Assembly (NCBI RefSeq): GCF_049341065.1
Contig: NZ_JBMPIX010000010.1
Coordinates: 62,001 to 126,000, forward strand
From: Pacificoceanicola sp049341065
GTDB taxonomy: Bacteria; Pseudomonadota; Alphaproteobacteria; Rhodobacterales; Rhodobacteraceae
DNA length: 64,000 nt
Direction: 5' to 3'
Positions 23,945 through 33,600 of this stretch are shown here, piece after piece (position 1 is the first letter of the stretch; every line of letters begins with the position of its first letter). The position numbers and the translations under genes are program-made. The notes below the pieces were generated by a model. The model saw only the letters and a program-made list of their open reading frames with translations. It was not told the origin of the DNA and did not search any database.

Positions 23945-24826
23945 ATGGAAAATTGGGACGAGGTTCGAACAGCCTATCACGTGGCGCGGCAGGGAACTGT
24001 CAGTGGCGCCGCGGACACGTTAGGCATGCATCATGCGACGGTGATTCGTCATATTGATGCTTTGGAGTCCCGGCTTGGGGTGAAGCTGTTCCAGCGCCAT
24101 GCCCGTGGCTATACTGCAACAGAAGCCGGGACTGATCTGTTGCGCGTCGCCCAGACGACGGATGAGCAATTTCACCAGCTTGAAGGTCGAATCAAAGGTC
24201 GGGGCAGTGATGTCTCGGGCGAACTTCTGGTGACGTCCCTTGTCGCCTTTGCGCCGCTGATGGTCGGGGCGCTGACCACCTTTCGGCAGGCCTATCCTGA
24301 TGTCACGGTGCGCTATCTGACGGATGACCGCGTGTTCCGGCTGGAATACGGCGAGGCACATGTCGCCTTGCGGGCTGGCAAGCAACCCGAGGAACCGGAC
24401 AACGTGGTTCAATCCTTTGCCAGGCAGGACATCGCCCTCTACGCCAGCCGCGCCTATGTCGACGCGCATGGTCAGCCAAGCGGTGAGGCCGACCTGAAAG
24501 ATCACGTCTTTGTCGGGCATGACGATCTGAACAATCGAGCGCCGTTCCTGCTTTGGCTGAGAGACACGGTCCCACGCGAAAACGTGGTCTTTCGCACTAC
24601 GGATTCCCGAGTGATGGAACGCGCGATTCTTGCCGGGGCGGGGATCGGATTTCTGGGTGTGCGAGAGGCCGCGCAGTTGCCCGATCTGGTGCAGGTGATG
24701 CCCCCGCAAGAAAACTGGTCGTCGCCGCTGTGGCTGGTGACCCATGTTGACTTGCACCGTACCGCCAAGGTGCAGGCCTTTCTTGCGCATATCAAGGAGT
24801 ACACCGGCGAAGGCTCTGCCCGATGA
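23945..24826 (+). CDS. LysR-family transcriptional regulator
   Basis: A 293-residue regulator. The N-terminal winged helix reads MENWDEVRTAYHVARQGTVS, GAADTLGMHHATVIRHIDAL, with LGVKLFQRHARGYTATEAG, and an effector-binding domain follows from about residue 90. LysR proteins bind DNA as tetramers and respond to small ligands. The ATG at 23945 is preferred. An in-frame ATG nine codons upstream is also possible. Its TGA overlaps the start of the downstream EamA exporter by four bases, so it is probably co-transcribed with, and may control, that exporter. Confidence 0.92.
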   Translation: MENWDEVRTAYHVARQGTVSGAADTLGMHHATVIRHIDALESRLGVKLFQRHARGYTATEAGTDLLRVAQTTDEQFHQLEGRIKGRGSDVSGELLVTSLVAFAPLMVGALTTFRQAYPDVTVRYLTDDRVFRLEYGEAHVALRAGKQPEEPDNVVQSFARQDIALYASRAYVDAHGQPSGEADLKDHVFVGHDDLNNRAPFLLWLRDTVPRENVVFRTTDSRVMERAILAGAGIGFLGVREAAQLPDLVQVMPPQENWSSPLWLVTHVDLHRTAKVQAFLAHIKEYTGEGSAR

Positions 24827-25698
24827 GCCAGGCCGGGAAGGGGCATCTGGCGATGCTCCTTTTTTCGGCGTTGGTGGCAGGGTCGTTCTCGCTTGGTGGT
24901 ATGGCGGCGCCGTTTATTGATCCGGCAGTCATGAATGCCGTGCGCTTTGCGATTGCCGCGACCTCGCTTTGGGTGATCGCGGGCATGACCAAGGGGATCA
25001 CGCCGCAGGTGTTTTACGCGCCATGGCGTTATCTGCTGCTTGCCGGTCTTTTTGCGATCTACTTTGTCACCATGTTTGAAGGGCTGAAAACGGCGACGCC
25101 TGTCAGCATGTCGGCGGTCTTCACCCTCAATCCCGCGTTGACTGCGATCTTTGGCTATACCGTGGTGCGGCAAGTGACGACCCCGTGGATGGCGCTGGCC
25201 ATCGCGGTGGGGGCCGCAGGTGCGCTTTGGGTGATTTTTGATGGCGATACTACCAGTCTGTCCGCCTTTGAGATCGGTCGCGGCGAGACGATCTATTTCT
25301 GGGGGTGTATCGGCCATGCGCTGTACTCCCCGCTGCTGCGCAAATTGAACCGGGGTGAACCCGCGCTTGGGTTTACCGCGGGCGTGTTGACGGCAGGGGC
25401 ATTGTTGCTCGGCGTCTGGGCGTTCCATGGGCTTTGGACGACGGATTGGGCTGGTTTGCCAGCCATTGTCTGGGTGACGCTTTTGTATGTGGCGCTGCCC
25501 GCCACTGCCCTGACCTTTCTGATCTTGCGCTACGCGACGTTGCGGCTGCCTTCGGCCAAGGTAATGGCCTATACCTATCTGACGCCAAGCTGGGTCATCC
25601 TTTGGGAGATCGCCTTGGGCAAAGGAGCGCCGCCAGCTATGGTCCTGCCGGGTGTGGGCCTGACGGCGCTGGCGTTGGTCATGCTTTTGCGGGACTGA
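24823..25698 (+). CDS. EamA/DMT-superfamily transporter
   Basis: A 291-residue inner-membrane protein with about ten hydrophobic segments in two EamA repeats (first half ending near residue 140, second beginning near FEIGRGETIYFWGC). Such proteins usually export amino acids, purines or other metabolites. It is coupled by ATGA to the LysR gene in front. It converges on the ArsR-family gene (11-base gap). Substrate unknown. Confidence 0.9.
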   Translation: MSQAGKGHLAMLLFSALVAGSFSLGGMAAPFIDPAVMNAVRFAIAATSLWVIAGMTKGITPQVFYAPWRYLLLAGLFAIYFVTMFEGLKTATPVSMSAVFTLNPALTAIFGYTVVRQVTTPWMALAIAVGAAGALWVIFDGDTTSLSAFEIGRGETIYFWGCIGHALYSPLLRKLNRGEPALGFTAGVLTAGALLLGVWAFHGLWTTDWAGLPAIVWVTLLYVALPATALTFLILRYATLRLPSAKVMAYTYLTPSWVILWEIALGKGAPPAMVLPGVGLTALALVMLLRD

Positions 25699-25708
25699 TA
25701 GCCAGTTC

Positions 25709-26047
25709 TTACGGCGTGTCTGAATTGTCCGGCAATTCCTGCGCCAGGAACCGTTCGAACGCGTCAAGGTTGACCGGTTCGAACTGGCCAAAACTCTGCA
25801 TCCAGACCGAGGCATCCCGCAGGGCGTCGGGTTCAAGCTTGCACCACTTTACCCGCCCGCGTTTTTCCTGACTTATCAGGCCCGCCCCGGCGAGGATCGT
25901 CAGGTGTTTGGAGATTGCGGCCAGCGAGATGTCAAATGGTTCGGCCACATCGGTCACGGCCATGTCGTCCTCAAGCAGCATCGTCAGGATGCGGCGTCGG
26001 GTGGCATCGCCGAGGGCGGCAAAGACGGTGTCGAGATGGGCGCTCAT
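25709..26047 (-). CDS. ArsR-family winged-helix regulator
   Basis: A 112-residue regulator with the classic ArsR layout: FAALGDATRRRILTMLLEDD, recognition helix region FDISLAAISKHLTILAGAGL, then a wing EKRGRVKWCKLEP. There is one Cys (WCK) but no CxC metal-sensor motif, so it is probably of the non-metal type. Its target is not obvious. It is convergent with the exporter and divergent from the ATP synthase operon 250 bases away. Confidence 0.9.
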   Translation of the reverse strand: MSAHLDTVFAALGDATRRRILTMLLEDDMAVTDVAEPFDISLAAISKHLTILAGAGLISQEKRGRVKWCKLEPDALRDASVWMQSFGQFEPVNLDAFERFLAQELPDNSDTP

Positions 26048-26301
26048 GACCCTTCATAAGGACGCTTGCGCGGCAAGGGTCAAGAGAGGCTGCGTGAATA
26101 CTCAACCAAATCGTTGAATATAGAGAAATGGCGGTATCTGCGCCGAGGGCGGCTGCGACGGAATGACCGTGCATGTCAGAGGCGGAAAGAAGATCAATGG
26201 TTTCAGTATATTAAAGGTATTGAAATGGCTGTTAACACCATGTTGACTCAGCCGCCCCCTCGGCTTAGCAACCAGTCAACTCTCTGAAAGAGGTGTTTAA
26301 C

Positions 26302-26676
26302 GTGGCCGAGCCCGATCCGAAGGATAAGCTGAAGCAGCTGGAAGCCCGGATCGAAGCGGTCAAACGGGCCGAAGCGGGCGCGAAAGCACATCAGGAAGAG
26401 CACTACTCTCAGGCCAATCTGGCCTGGCGAATGGTGACGGAAATGGTGGCCGGTCTCGGGATCGGCTTTGGCATCGGATACGGGCTTGATGTGGTGTTTG
26501 GCACCATGCCGTTCCTCATGGTGCTGTTCACATTGCTGGGGCTCGCCGCAGGCATCAAGGTCATGATGCGCAGCGCGGCTGAGATCCAGCAAAAGCAGAT
26601 CGCCCAGACGGGCAAAGACGTTGAAGGGGCCACCCGCACGCCGGGGGCTAGCGAAGGGGACAAAGATGGCGACTGA
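26302..26676 (+). CDS. atpI: AtpI, F0F1 ATP synthase assembly protein
   Basis: A 124-residue protein with a charged helical N-terminus and two membrane helices (MVAGLGIGFGIGYGLDVVFG and FLMVLFTLLGLAAGIKVMM). AtpI/AtpZ assists c-ring assembly. I prefer the GTG at 26302 (giving MAEPDPKDKLKQLEAR) because AAAGAGG sits eight bases upstream. A GTG nine bases earlier (26293) overlaps that Shine-Dalgarno. It is the first gene of the F0 operon, and its end overlaps atpB by 11 bases. Confidence 0.9.
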   Translation: MAEPDPKDKLKQLEARIEAVKRAEAGAKAHQEEHYSQANLAWRMVTEMVAGLGIGFGIGYGLDVVFGTMPFLMVLFTLLGLAAGIKVMMRSAAEIQQKQIAQTGKDVEGATRTPGASEGDKDGD

Positions 26677-27466
26677 GACGCATGGTGCAGAGGCCACAGG
26701 CCAGGTTGCAGAGGCCGCACATGGCGCAGCTGAAAGCAGCAGCCTTGTTTTCCACCCGATGGACCAATTCATCGTAAAGCCTTTGTTCGGTGACGGCCCG
26801 GTTGGCGCCTTTACCATCACCAATGTGACGCTCTGGCTTTTCCTTGCCGTCGTGGTGATCGTCGGTCTGATGGTTGTCGGCACCTCGCGCCGCGCCGTTG
26901 TCCCGACGCGCAGCCAGTCGATTGCAGAGCTGGCCTATGGCTTTGTCTACAAGATGGTAGAGGACGTCAGTGGCAAGGAGGGGTTGAAGTATTTCCCCTA
27001 CATCATGACCCTGTTCATGTTCATCGTGGTGGCCAACTTCCTTGGCCTGATCCCCATGTCCTTTACAACCACCTCACACTTTGCAGTGACCGTGGTTCTG
27101 GCGCTGGCGGTGTTCCTGACCGTGACCATCCTTGGTTTCGTTAAGAACGGCGCGTCGTTTCTGGGCCTGTTCTGGGTGTCTTCTGCGCCGCTGGCGCTGC
27201 GCCCGATCCTGGCGATCATCGAACTGATCTCGTACTTCGTGCGCCCGGTCAGCCACTCCATTCGTCTTGCTGGCAACCTGATGGCAGGGCACGCGGTGAT
27301 CAAGGTGTTCGCGGGCTTTGCTGCGATCGCATTGGTCTCGCCTCTGTCGATCATCGCCATCAGTGCAATGTACGGCCTTGAAATCCTTGTGGCCTTCATT
27401 CAGGCCTACGTGTTCACAATTCTGACCTGCGTCTATCTCAAGGACGCGCTTCACCCGCATCACTAA
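26666..27466 (+). CDS. atpB: ATP synthase F0 subunit a
   Basis: A 266-residue membrane protein forming the proton half-channels next to the c-ring. The essential arginine is R200 in VSHSIRLAGNLMAGH. The start at 26666 (MATETHGAEATGQ) has GAAGGGGACAAAG upstream and overlaps the end of atpI. Its first nine residues are nearly the same as those of AtpX. It is followed by atpE after 69 bases. F1 genes are not in the window, as is usual for alphaproteobacteria with split F0 and F1 operons. Confidence 0.97.
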   Translation: MATETHGAEATGQVAEAAHGAAESSSLVFHPMDQFIVKPLFGDGPVGAFTITNVTLWLFLAVVVIVGLMVVGTSRRAVVPTRSQSIAELAYGFVYKMVEDVSGKEGLKYFPYIMTLFMFIVVANFLGLIPMSFTTTSHFAVTVVLALAVFLTVTILGFVKNGASFLGLFWVSSAPLALRPILAIIELISYFVRPVSHSIRLAGNLMAGHAVIKVFAGFAAIALVSPLSIIAISAMYGLEILVAFIQAYVFTILTCVYLKDALHPHH

Positions 27467-27535
27467 TGGAAGCGGTGGGGCTGGATCCCCACCCTGCCGC
27501 ATCTACCTCAACTTCCAATCGTAAGGAGAATTCAC

Positions 27536-27760
27536 ATGGAAGGCGATCTCGCACACATCGGCGCAGGCCTGGCAGCAATCGGTTCCGGCGCAGCCGCAAT
27601 CGGTGTGGGCAACGTAGCAGGCAACTTCCTTGCCGGCGCGCTGCGCAACCCCTCCGCAGCTGCTTCGCAGACTGCAACTCTCTTCATCGGTATCGCATTC
27701 GCGGAAGCGCTGGGCATCTTTGCCTTCCTCGTCGCGCTGCTGCTGATGTTCGCCGTCTAA
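27536..27760 (+). CDS. atpE: ATP synthase F0 subunit c
   Basis: A 74-residue proteolipid with two membrane helices joined by the polar loop LRNPS (R37-N38-P39). The proton-carrying carboxylate is E57 in IAFAEALGIF, so this is a proton-type ring without an obvious sodium signature. A strong AAGGAG site lies upstream, fitting the high stoichiometry of c. It is flanked by atpB and atpX. Confidence 0.98.
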   Translation: MEGDLAHIGAGLAAIGSGAAAIGVGNVAGNFLAGALRNPSAAASQTATLFIGIAFAEALGIFAFLVALLLMFAV

Positions 27761-27845
27761 TCCACGGAACACCGATCCTTACGCGCGGGCGGCTTGGCTA
27801 ACCTAGGCCGCCCGATGTAACGACAACGTTCCGACGGAGGACGAC

Positions 27846-28409
27846 ATGGCGACCGAAACCCACGGAGCAGAGCACGCAGCACAGTCTGTCAGTGCCTGTG
27901 TGGACTCCCATGGCTCCGCTTTGGGAATGCCGCAGCTTTGCAGCGAATGGATTCCCAACCAGGTCATCTGGCTGGTCATCACTCTTGTGGTGATCTTCTT
28001 TGTTCTTTCTCGCATTGCGCTGCCGAGGATTGCCTCGGTTCTGGCGGAACGTCAGGGAACAATTACCAATGACATCGCTGCCGCCGAAGAGCTGAAGCGC
28101 AAGGCACTCGAAGCCGAAGCCGCTTACGACAAGGCGCTGGCAGATGCCAAAGCCGAAGCGCAGGCCATCTCGCAGAAGACGCGGGATGAAATCAAAGCCG
28201 AGCTTGACGCCGCTCTGGCCAAAGCTGACGAACAAATTGCTGCCAAGGCAGCCGAGTCCGAAGCAGCCATTAACGAAATCCGCGCATCTGCCGTGGACGC
28301 CGTTGAAGAGGTCGCCAAAGACACGGCAGCGGCCATTGTTACCGCACTTGGTGGCAAGGCAGATGCCAAGGCAATCGCATCGGCTGTCGCCAGCCGGGTT
28401 AAGGGGTAA
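27846..28409 (+). CDS. atpX: ATP synthase F0 subunit b'
   Basis: A 187-residue b' subunit: a roughly 55-residue leader, one membrane helix (VIWLVITLVVIFFVLSRIAL), then a long Ala/Glu/Lys-rich coiled coil forming half of the peripheral stalk. Photosynthetic and alphaproteobacterial enzymes use a b/b' heterodimer, and here b follows directly. The N-terminal MATETHGAE repeats the start of AtpB. ACGGAGGACGAC gives a good ribosome-binding site. The gap to atpF is four bases. Confidence 0.94.
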   Translation: MATETHGAEHAAQSVSACVDSHGSALGMPQLCSEWIPNQVIWLVITLVVIFFVLSRIALPRIASVLAERQGTITNDIAAAEELKRKALEAEAAYDKALADAKAEAQAISQKTRDEIKAELDAALAKADEQIAAKAAESEAAINEIRASAVDAVEEVAKDTAAAIVTALGGKADAKAIASAVASRVKG

Positions 28410-28413
28410 GACA

Positions 28414-28977
28414 ATGCGCAAGCTTATCATTCCCGCCGCCCTCGCTGGCCTGACCGCTTCCCCGGCATTTGCCGCGAGCGGGCCGTTCTTCTCGCTTGGC
28501 AACACGAACTTCATCGTGCTGCTGGCTTTCCTGCTGTTCATTGCGGTCCTGTTCTACTTCAAGGTTCCCGGAATGTTGGGCAAGCTGCTCGACAAACGGG
28601 CCGAGGACATCCGCGACGAGCTGGACGAAGCCCGCGCTCTGCGTGAAGAAGCCCAGTCGCTTCTTGCCAGCTACGAGCGAAAGTCGCGCGAAGTCCAAGA
28701 GCAGGCCGACCGCATCATCGCGCATGCCAAGGAAGAAGCCGAGATTGCAGCAGTACAGGCCAAGGCCGACATTGAGGCTTCGATCGGCCGCCGCCTTTTG
28801 GCTGCCGAGTCGCAGATCGCTTCGGCTCAGACCCGCGCCGTCAAAGAAGTGCGCGATCGCGCTGCCACTGTGGCCATTGGCGCGGCCAAAGACGTGGTGG
28901 CCGCTCAGATGACTGCGACAGACGCAGGCCAGCTGATCGACGATGCCATCGCAGAAGTGGGCGCCAAGCTGCATTAA
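28414..28977 (+). CDS. atpF: ATP synthase F0 subunit b
   Basis: A 187-residue subunit. An N-terminal hydrophobic leader MRKLIIPAALAGLTASPAFA looks like a cleavable signal. It is followed by the membrane helix FIVLLAFLLFIAVLFYF and a long coiled coil (KLLDKRAEDIRDELDEA onward). It pairs with b' in the stator stalk. The start at 28414 lies four bases after the atpX stop. It is the last gene of the F0 operon, followed by a strong intrinsic terminator. Confidence 0.95.
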   Translation: MRKLIIPAALAGLTASPAFAASGPFFSLGNTNFIVLLAFLLFIAVLFYFKVPGMLGKLLDKRAEDIRDELDEARALREEAQSLLASYERKSREVQEQADRIIAHAKEEAEIAAVQAKADIEASIGRRLLAAESQIASAQTRAVKEVRDRAATVAIGAAKDVVAAQMTATDAGQLIDDAIAEVGAKLH

Positions 28978-29002
28978 CCTGCTGGCGCACTGCGAAAATT
29001 CG

Positions 29003-29032
29003 AAGGGCCCGGCGCGTTGCGTCGGGCCTTTT
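29003..29032 (+). terminator. intrinsic terminator of the F0 ATP synthase operon
   Basis: GGCCCG (29006-29011) pairs with CGGGCC (29023-29028), extended inward by three Watson-Crick pairs and outward by A-T pairs, and followed by TTTT. It starts 26 bases after the atpF stop. Confidence 0.85.
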
Positions 29033-29158
29033 GCTGTGCGGCGATGGAGACACGGGTTTTGGAAAGCATTTGCGCCATGCTTTTCTTGACGTCGCACACA
29101 AGATACTGTTTGAGCCAACCTCCACAGGTGGATATGTGGGGACAAAAAGGGACAAAAC

Positions 29159-29968
29159 GTGGCACATATCATTGCTGTCGGGAACGAAAAGGGTGGCGCG
29201 GGAAAATCCACCGTATCCATGCATGTGGCGACGGCTTTGGCCCGCATGGGGCACCGCGTCGGCGTGTTGGATCTGGACCTGCGCCAGCGCAGCCTGGGCC
29301 GCTATATCGAAAACCGCCGCGCCCATCTGGACAAGCTCGGCATCGATCTGCCCAGCCCGAATTATACTGAACTTCCCGAGGTGGATACAGCCGATCTCGC
29401 GCCTGGGGAAAACGCCTATGATCACCGCCTGTCCCGGGCCGTGGCCGAGTTGGAGCCGAAGTCGGATTTTATCCTGATCGACTGCCCCGGCTCGCACACA
29501 CGTCTGAGCCAGGTTGCGCATTCTCTGGCCGATACGCTGATCACGCCGCTCAACGACAGCTTTGTCGACTTTGACCTGCTGGCTCGTGTCGACAGTGACG
29601 GCGACAAGATCCTTGGTCCCTCGGTTTATTCCGAGATGGTCTGGAGCGCGCGGCAACTGCGCGCCCAAGCGGGGCTTCAGCCGATTGACTGGATTGTTCT
29701 GCGCAACCGACTTGGCGCACAGCAGATGGTCAATAAGATGAAGATGGAAAAGGCCCTGCTGCGCCTGTCCAAACGCATCGGGTTTCGCACCGCGCCGGGC
29801 TTTTCCGAGCGCGTGATTTTTCGCGAGTTGTTCCCACGTGGCCTCACTCTGCTGGACCTCAAGGATGTCGGTGTCAAACAGTTGAACATTTCGAACGTCG
29901 CGGCCCGGCAGGAATTGCGGGACCTGATAAAAGCGTTGAAGCTGCCCGGGGTTGAGGTGCGGTTTTAA
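29159..29968 (+). CDS. mipZ: MipZ, division-plane positioning ATPase
   Basis: A 269-residue ParA/MinD-type ATPase. The deviant Walker A is GNEKGGAGKSTVSMHVA (KGGAGKST, 11-18), followed by LDLDLRQRSLGRYIENRRA, which is diagnostic of MipZ, and by a Walker B-like FILIDCPGSHTRLSQ. MipZ forms gradients from the ParB-bound poles and inhibits FtsZ polymerisation, placing the division site in the middle. It starts at a GTG (29159) with AAAGGGACAAAAC upstream. It is monocistronic between two terminators. Confidence 0.95.
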   Translation: MAHIIAVGNEKGGAGKSTVSMHVATALARMGHRVGVLDLDLRQRSLGRYIENRRAHLDKLGIDLPSPNYTELPEVDTADLAPGENAYDHRLSRAVAELEPKSDFILIDCPGSHTRLSQVAHSLADTLITPLNDSFVDFDLLARVDSDGDKILGPSVYSEMVWSARQLRAQAGLQPIDWIVLRNRLGAQQMVNKMKMEKALLRLSKRIGFRTAPGFSERVIFRELFPRGLTLLDLKDVGVKQLNISNVAARQELRDLIKALKLPGVEVRF

Positions 29969-29990
29969 CCCCCGTTTCTGACTGTGAAAG

Positions 29991-30024
29991 AAAAGGTCCG
30001 GTTCGGACGACCCGGCCTTTTGCG
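29991..30024. terminator. bidirectional-looking terminator after mipZ
   Basis: An inner stem GTCCG-GTT-CGGAC (29997-30009) sits inside a larger AAAAGG...CCTTTT pairing (29991-29996 with about 30016-30021), with runs of A before and T after. It lies 23 bases past the mipZ stop. Confidence 0.7.
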
Positions 30025-30126
30025 CTTTGGCATCACGGCTGTAAAGGTTGCGCTGGTCGAAACCATCTGTGCCCGTTTCTGGTACGCATTAACCTCATGG
30101 TAACCATGAGCACACAAGATCGAGAC

Positions 30127-30525
30127 ATGCGGTTTCTCCTGCTCTCTCTTATCCTTGTGCTCTGCGCCTGCGATTCCGCCGGACCGGGGTTTCGCGGCGC
30201 CGACAAGGTGCAGGTCGACTACGAAGGTTCGCGGTTCACCCTTCGTCGTCGCGGAGACGTGGTCGAAGCGGTGCGAACCTCGCCTGAATTTATCCCTCGG
30301 TTCGAGGCCGTCGCGCGCCGCGCCGCGATTGCAGCACAGATCGAAACCGGTTGCCACGCGTCTTGGGTCGAAGGCGACCCGGCCATGATGCTGATCGGCC
30401 TGTCCTGCAACGGCGCAAAGGCGCCCGCAAAGCCAAAGCGGCGCAAGATGCTGTATTGCGATCTGTACGATCTTTCGGGGCGGGACGGGGTATATGCTGG
30501 TGCGATGGAGTGCGGAAAATACTGA
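30127..30525 (+). CDS. putative lipoprotein, 132 residues
   Basis: The N-terminus MRFLLLSLILVLCACDSAG looks like a lipoprotein signal with lipobox L12-C13-A14-C15, so C15 would be lipidated (the Cys at -2 is unusual). The remainder is soluble with three further Cys (GCHASW, LSCNGA, MLYCDL) and a final MECGKY, suggesting disulfides in the periplasm. Starts at 30097 or 30106 are also in frame, but they add polar residues ahead of the signal. No family recognised. Confidence 0.65.
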   Translation: MRFLLLSLILVLCACDSAGPGFRGADKVQVDYEGSRFTLRRRGDVVEAVRTSPEFIPRFEAVARRAAIAAQIETGCHASWVEGDPAMMLIGLSCNGAKAPAKPKRRKMLYCDLYDLSGRDGVYAGAMECGKY

Positions 30526-30655
30526 AATCCGCCGTCCTCATTCAATATCTTGTGGAGAACTCCCGCCGGCGCTCCATATGAAGCGTTTGTTTGGTTGACA
30601 GAACCCCCGGTGAAACGCCAGTCTTCCCTTCAATAGCGGATTCGAGGCAGCGTTC

Positions 30656-33600
30656 TTGCGGTTTAACAAACTCAGACTTACCGGCTTTAAAAGCTTCGTC
30701 GACCCGACGGATCTTCTGATTGCGGATGGCCTGACCGGCGTTGTCGGGCCAAATGGCTGTGGCAAGTCCAACCTGCTGGAAGCCCTGCGTTGGGTCATGG
30801 GCGAAACCCGTGCCAAGGCGATGCGCGGCGGCGGGATGGAGGACGTGATCTTTGCCGGTGCGGCCTCTCGTCCGGCCCGAAATTTTGCCGAGGTTTGCCT
30901 GACCATCGACAACAGTGACCGTCTGGCGCCCGCCGGCTTTAACGACAGTGATCAGCTTGAAATTACCCGCCGGATCACTCGTGATGTCGGCAGCGCTTAC
31001 AAAGTGAACTCCAAGGACACGCGGGCGCGCGACGTTCAGATGCTTTTCGCGGATGCCTCTACCGGGGCGCATTCGCCTGCGCTGGTGCGGCAGGGGCAGA
31101 TTTCCGAATTGATCAATGCCAAGCCCAAGAACCGCCGCAAGGTGCTTGAGGATGCGGCCGGGATCGGTGGTCTGTATCAGCGTCGTCACGAGGCAGAGCT
31201 CAAGCTCAAGAGCACGGAAAGCAATCTGCTACGTGTCGATGATGTGATCGAGGCGCTGGCAAGCCAATTGGGGCAACTGGCCCGTCAGGCGCGCCAAGCC
31301 GCTCGGTATCGCGCCATTGGCGAAGAACTGCGGCAGGCCGAGGGGTTGCTGCTGTATCGACGTTGGCGCGAGGCGGACGATGCCCGCCTGAAGGCCGAAG
31401 AGTTGTTGCGCACACGCTTGGCGCAGGCCGCCAAGGCTGAGGCTTTGGCCCGTGACGGCGCCGCCGTCCGTCAAAGCCGCGAAGATGCGCTTCCGCCATT
31501 GCGCGAGGAAGAGGCCATTGCCGCAGCGGTGTTGCAGCGTCTGAGCGTCCAGCGGGACACGTTGACCGATCAGGAAACGCAGGCCGAAGAGCGGATCAAG
31601 ACGCTGTCCAACCGGATCGAACAGCTTGCCCGTGATATGGAGCGCGAGGCCGGGCTGAACCGCGACGCGGGCGAGACGATTGCGCAGTTGGAATGGGAAG
31701 CGCGCGAACTGGCCAAAGCCGCAGAAGGCCATGAGGACAAGTTGGCCGAAGCGGCCGAGGCGGCGCGCGAAGCCGGTATCGTTTTACAAGAGCGCGAGGC
31801 CGATCTGGGCCAGCGGACCGAAGATGTCGCGCGTCTCGCCGCCCGCCACCAATCGGCGCAGCGTTATCTGTCCGACTGCCGCAAGACGCTGGAGCGCAGC
31901 GAAGGGGATGCCGCACGCGCGCGCGAAACAGTTGAGGCAGCGCAGGCGACGGTACAGGGAAGCAAGTCCGCCACCGACGAGGCGCGGGAGCGGCAGGCAA
32001 AGGCTCACTCCATGGCGGAGCGTGCTGAAAACGTTCTGGCCGAGGCTGAAGCCGCCCGGGCAGAAACACAAGCCCGTGAGGCAGATGCCCGCGCCGAGCG
32101 TTCGGAAGCCGAGGGCGAAACCAACGCGCTGCGCGCCGAGGTCACGGCTTTGGCGAGATTGTTGGATCGCGATACCGCTGAGGGTGGCCAGATTCTTGAC
32201 CGCTTGCAGGTTGAGCAGGGCTTTGAAAAGGCCTTGGGCGCGGCACTGGCCGACGATCTTCGTGCGCCCGAAGTGGAAGAGGATGGCCCGACAGGCTGGG
32301 CCGTGCTGCCCGCCTATGACGAAAACCAGCCCCTGCCGCCGGGCGTGACCGCCTTGGTCCAGCATGTTTCGGTGCCGGATGTCCTGAATCGCCGGATGGG
32401 GCAGATCGGTCTTGTGTCAGCAGACGAAGGCAACCGCCTGCAACCGCATTTGAAACCGGGTCAGCGGCTGGTCAGCCTTGAGGGCGACCTGTGGCGTTGG
32501 GACGGTTTCCGTGCATGGGCCGAGGATCAACCCTCGGCTGCGGCGTTGCGGCTTGAGCAGTTGAACCGGCTTGAGGCGCTCAAGCAGGAAATGGCGTCAG
32601 CGACGGCGCGGCTTGACGGAACCCGCGCTGCGCATGAGGCGTTGTCCGCACGTCTGGCGGATCTGACCCGCGCCGACAAGGCAGCGCGCGAGGCCCGCCG
32701 CGAGGCCGACCACGAGTTGAACCAAGCCACCCGCGCTTTCAACCGCGCCGAGGCGGACCGCGACATGGCCGAGGGCAAGCTGGAAAGCGCCTCGATGGCT
32801 GTGAAGCGCTATGAGGACGAAGCCGGGGCCGCGCGCGGGCAACTGCTTGAGGCCGAGCGCGCCTTGGCAGGTTTGGACGATCTTGAGAGCGCGCGCCTTG
32901 AGGTAGAAGACGTCAAGATGACGGTCGAAGCCGCGCGCATGACGATGATGTCGCGTCGCTCGGCTCATGACGAGTTGCGCCGCGAAGGTGAGGCCCGCAA
33001 GGGACGGTCTCAGCAGGTCACGAAAGACCTGTCCGGCTGGCGTCACCGCCTTGAGACCGCCGAGAAACGGGCAGGGGAACTTGCCGAGCGCAAAGTGCAG
33101 GCCGAGGAAGACTTGGCGCAGGCCTCGGAAGTGCCCGCCGAACTGGCAAGCAAGCGCGAGGAACTGTCGTACCAGATCGACAGCGCCGAAGTCCGCCGGT
33201 CCGAAGCAGCAGATGCACTTGCGAGTGCGGAACATGCGCTGCGCGAGGCCATCGCCAATGAGCGCGAGGCGGAACGTCTGGCGGGCGAAGCCCGCGAGGG
33301 CCGCGCCGCCGCCGAAGCACGTGCCGAAGCTGCCCGCGAAACGGTGGCCACCGCCGCCGAACGGATTGCCGAGGATCAGGAGACGACGCCCGCGCAATTG
33401 CTTGAAAGTCTTGCGGCAGACCCGGACGACATGCCGGATGCCGACCGTCTGGAGGCTGAGGTGGCGCGTCTGAAGCGTCAGCGCGACGCTTTGGGTGCGG
33501 TGAACCTGCGTGCCGAGGAAGACGCCAAGGACGTGCAGGATGAGCATGACGAGTTGGTGCGCGAAAAGGCGGATCTGGAAGAGGCCGTCAAAACCTTGCG

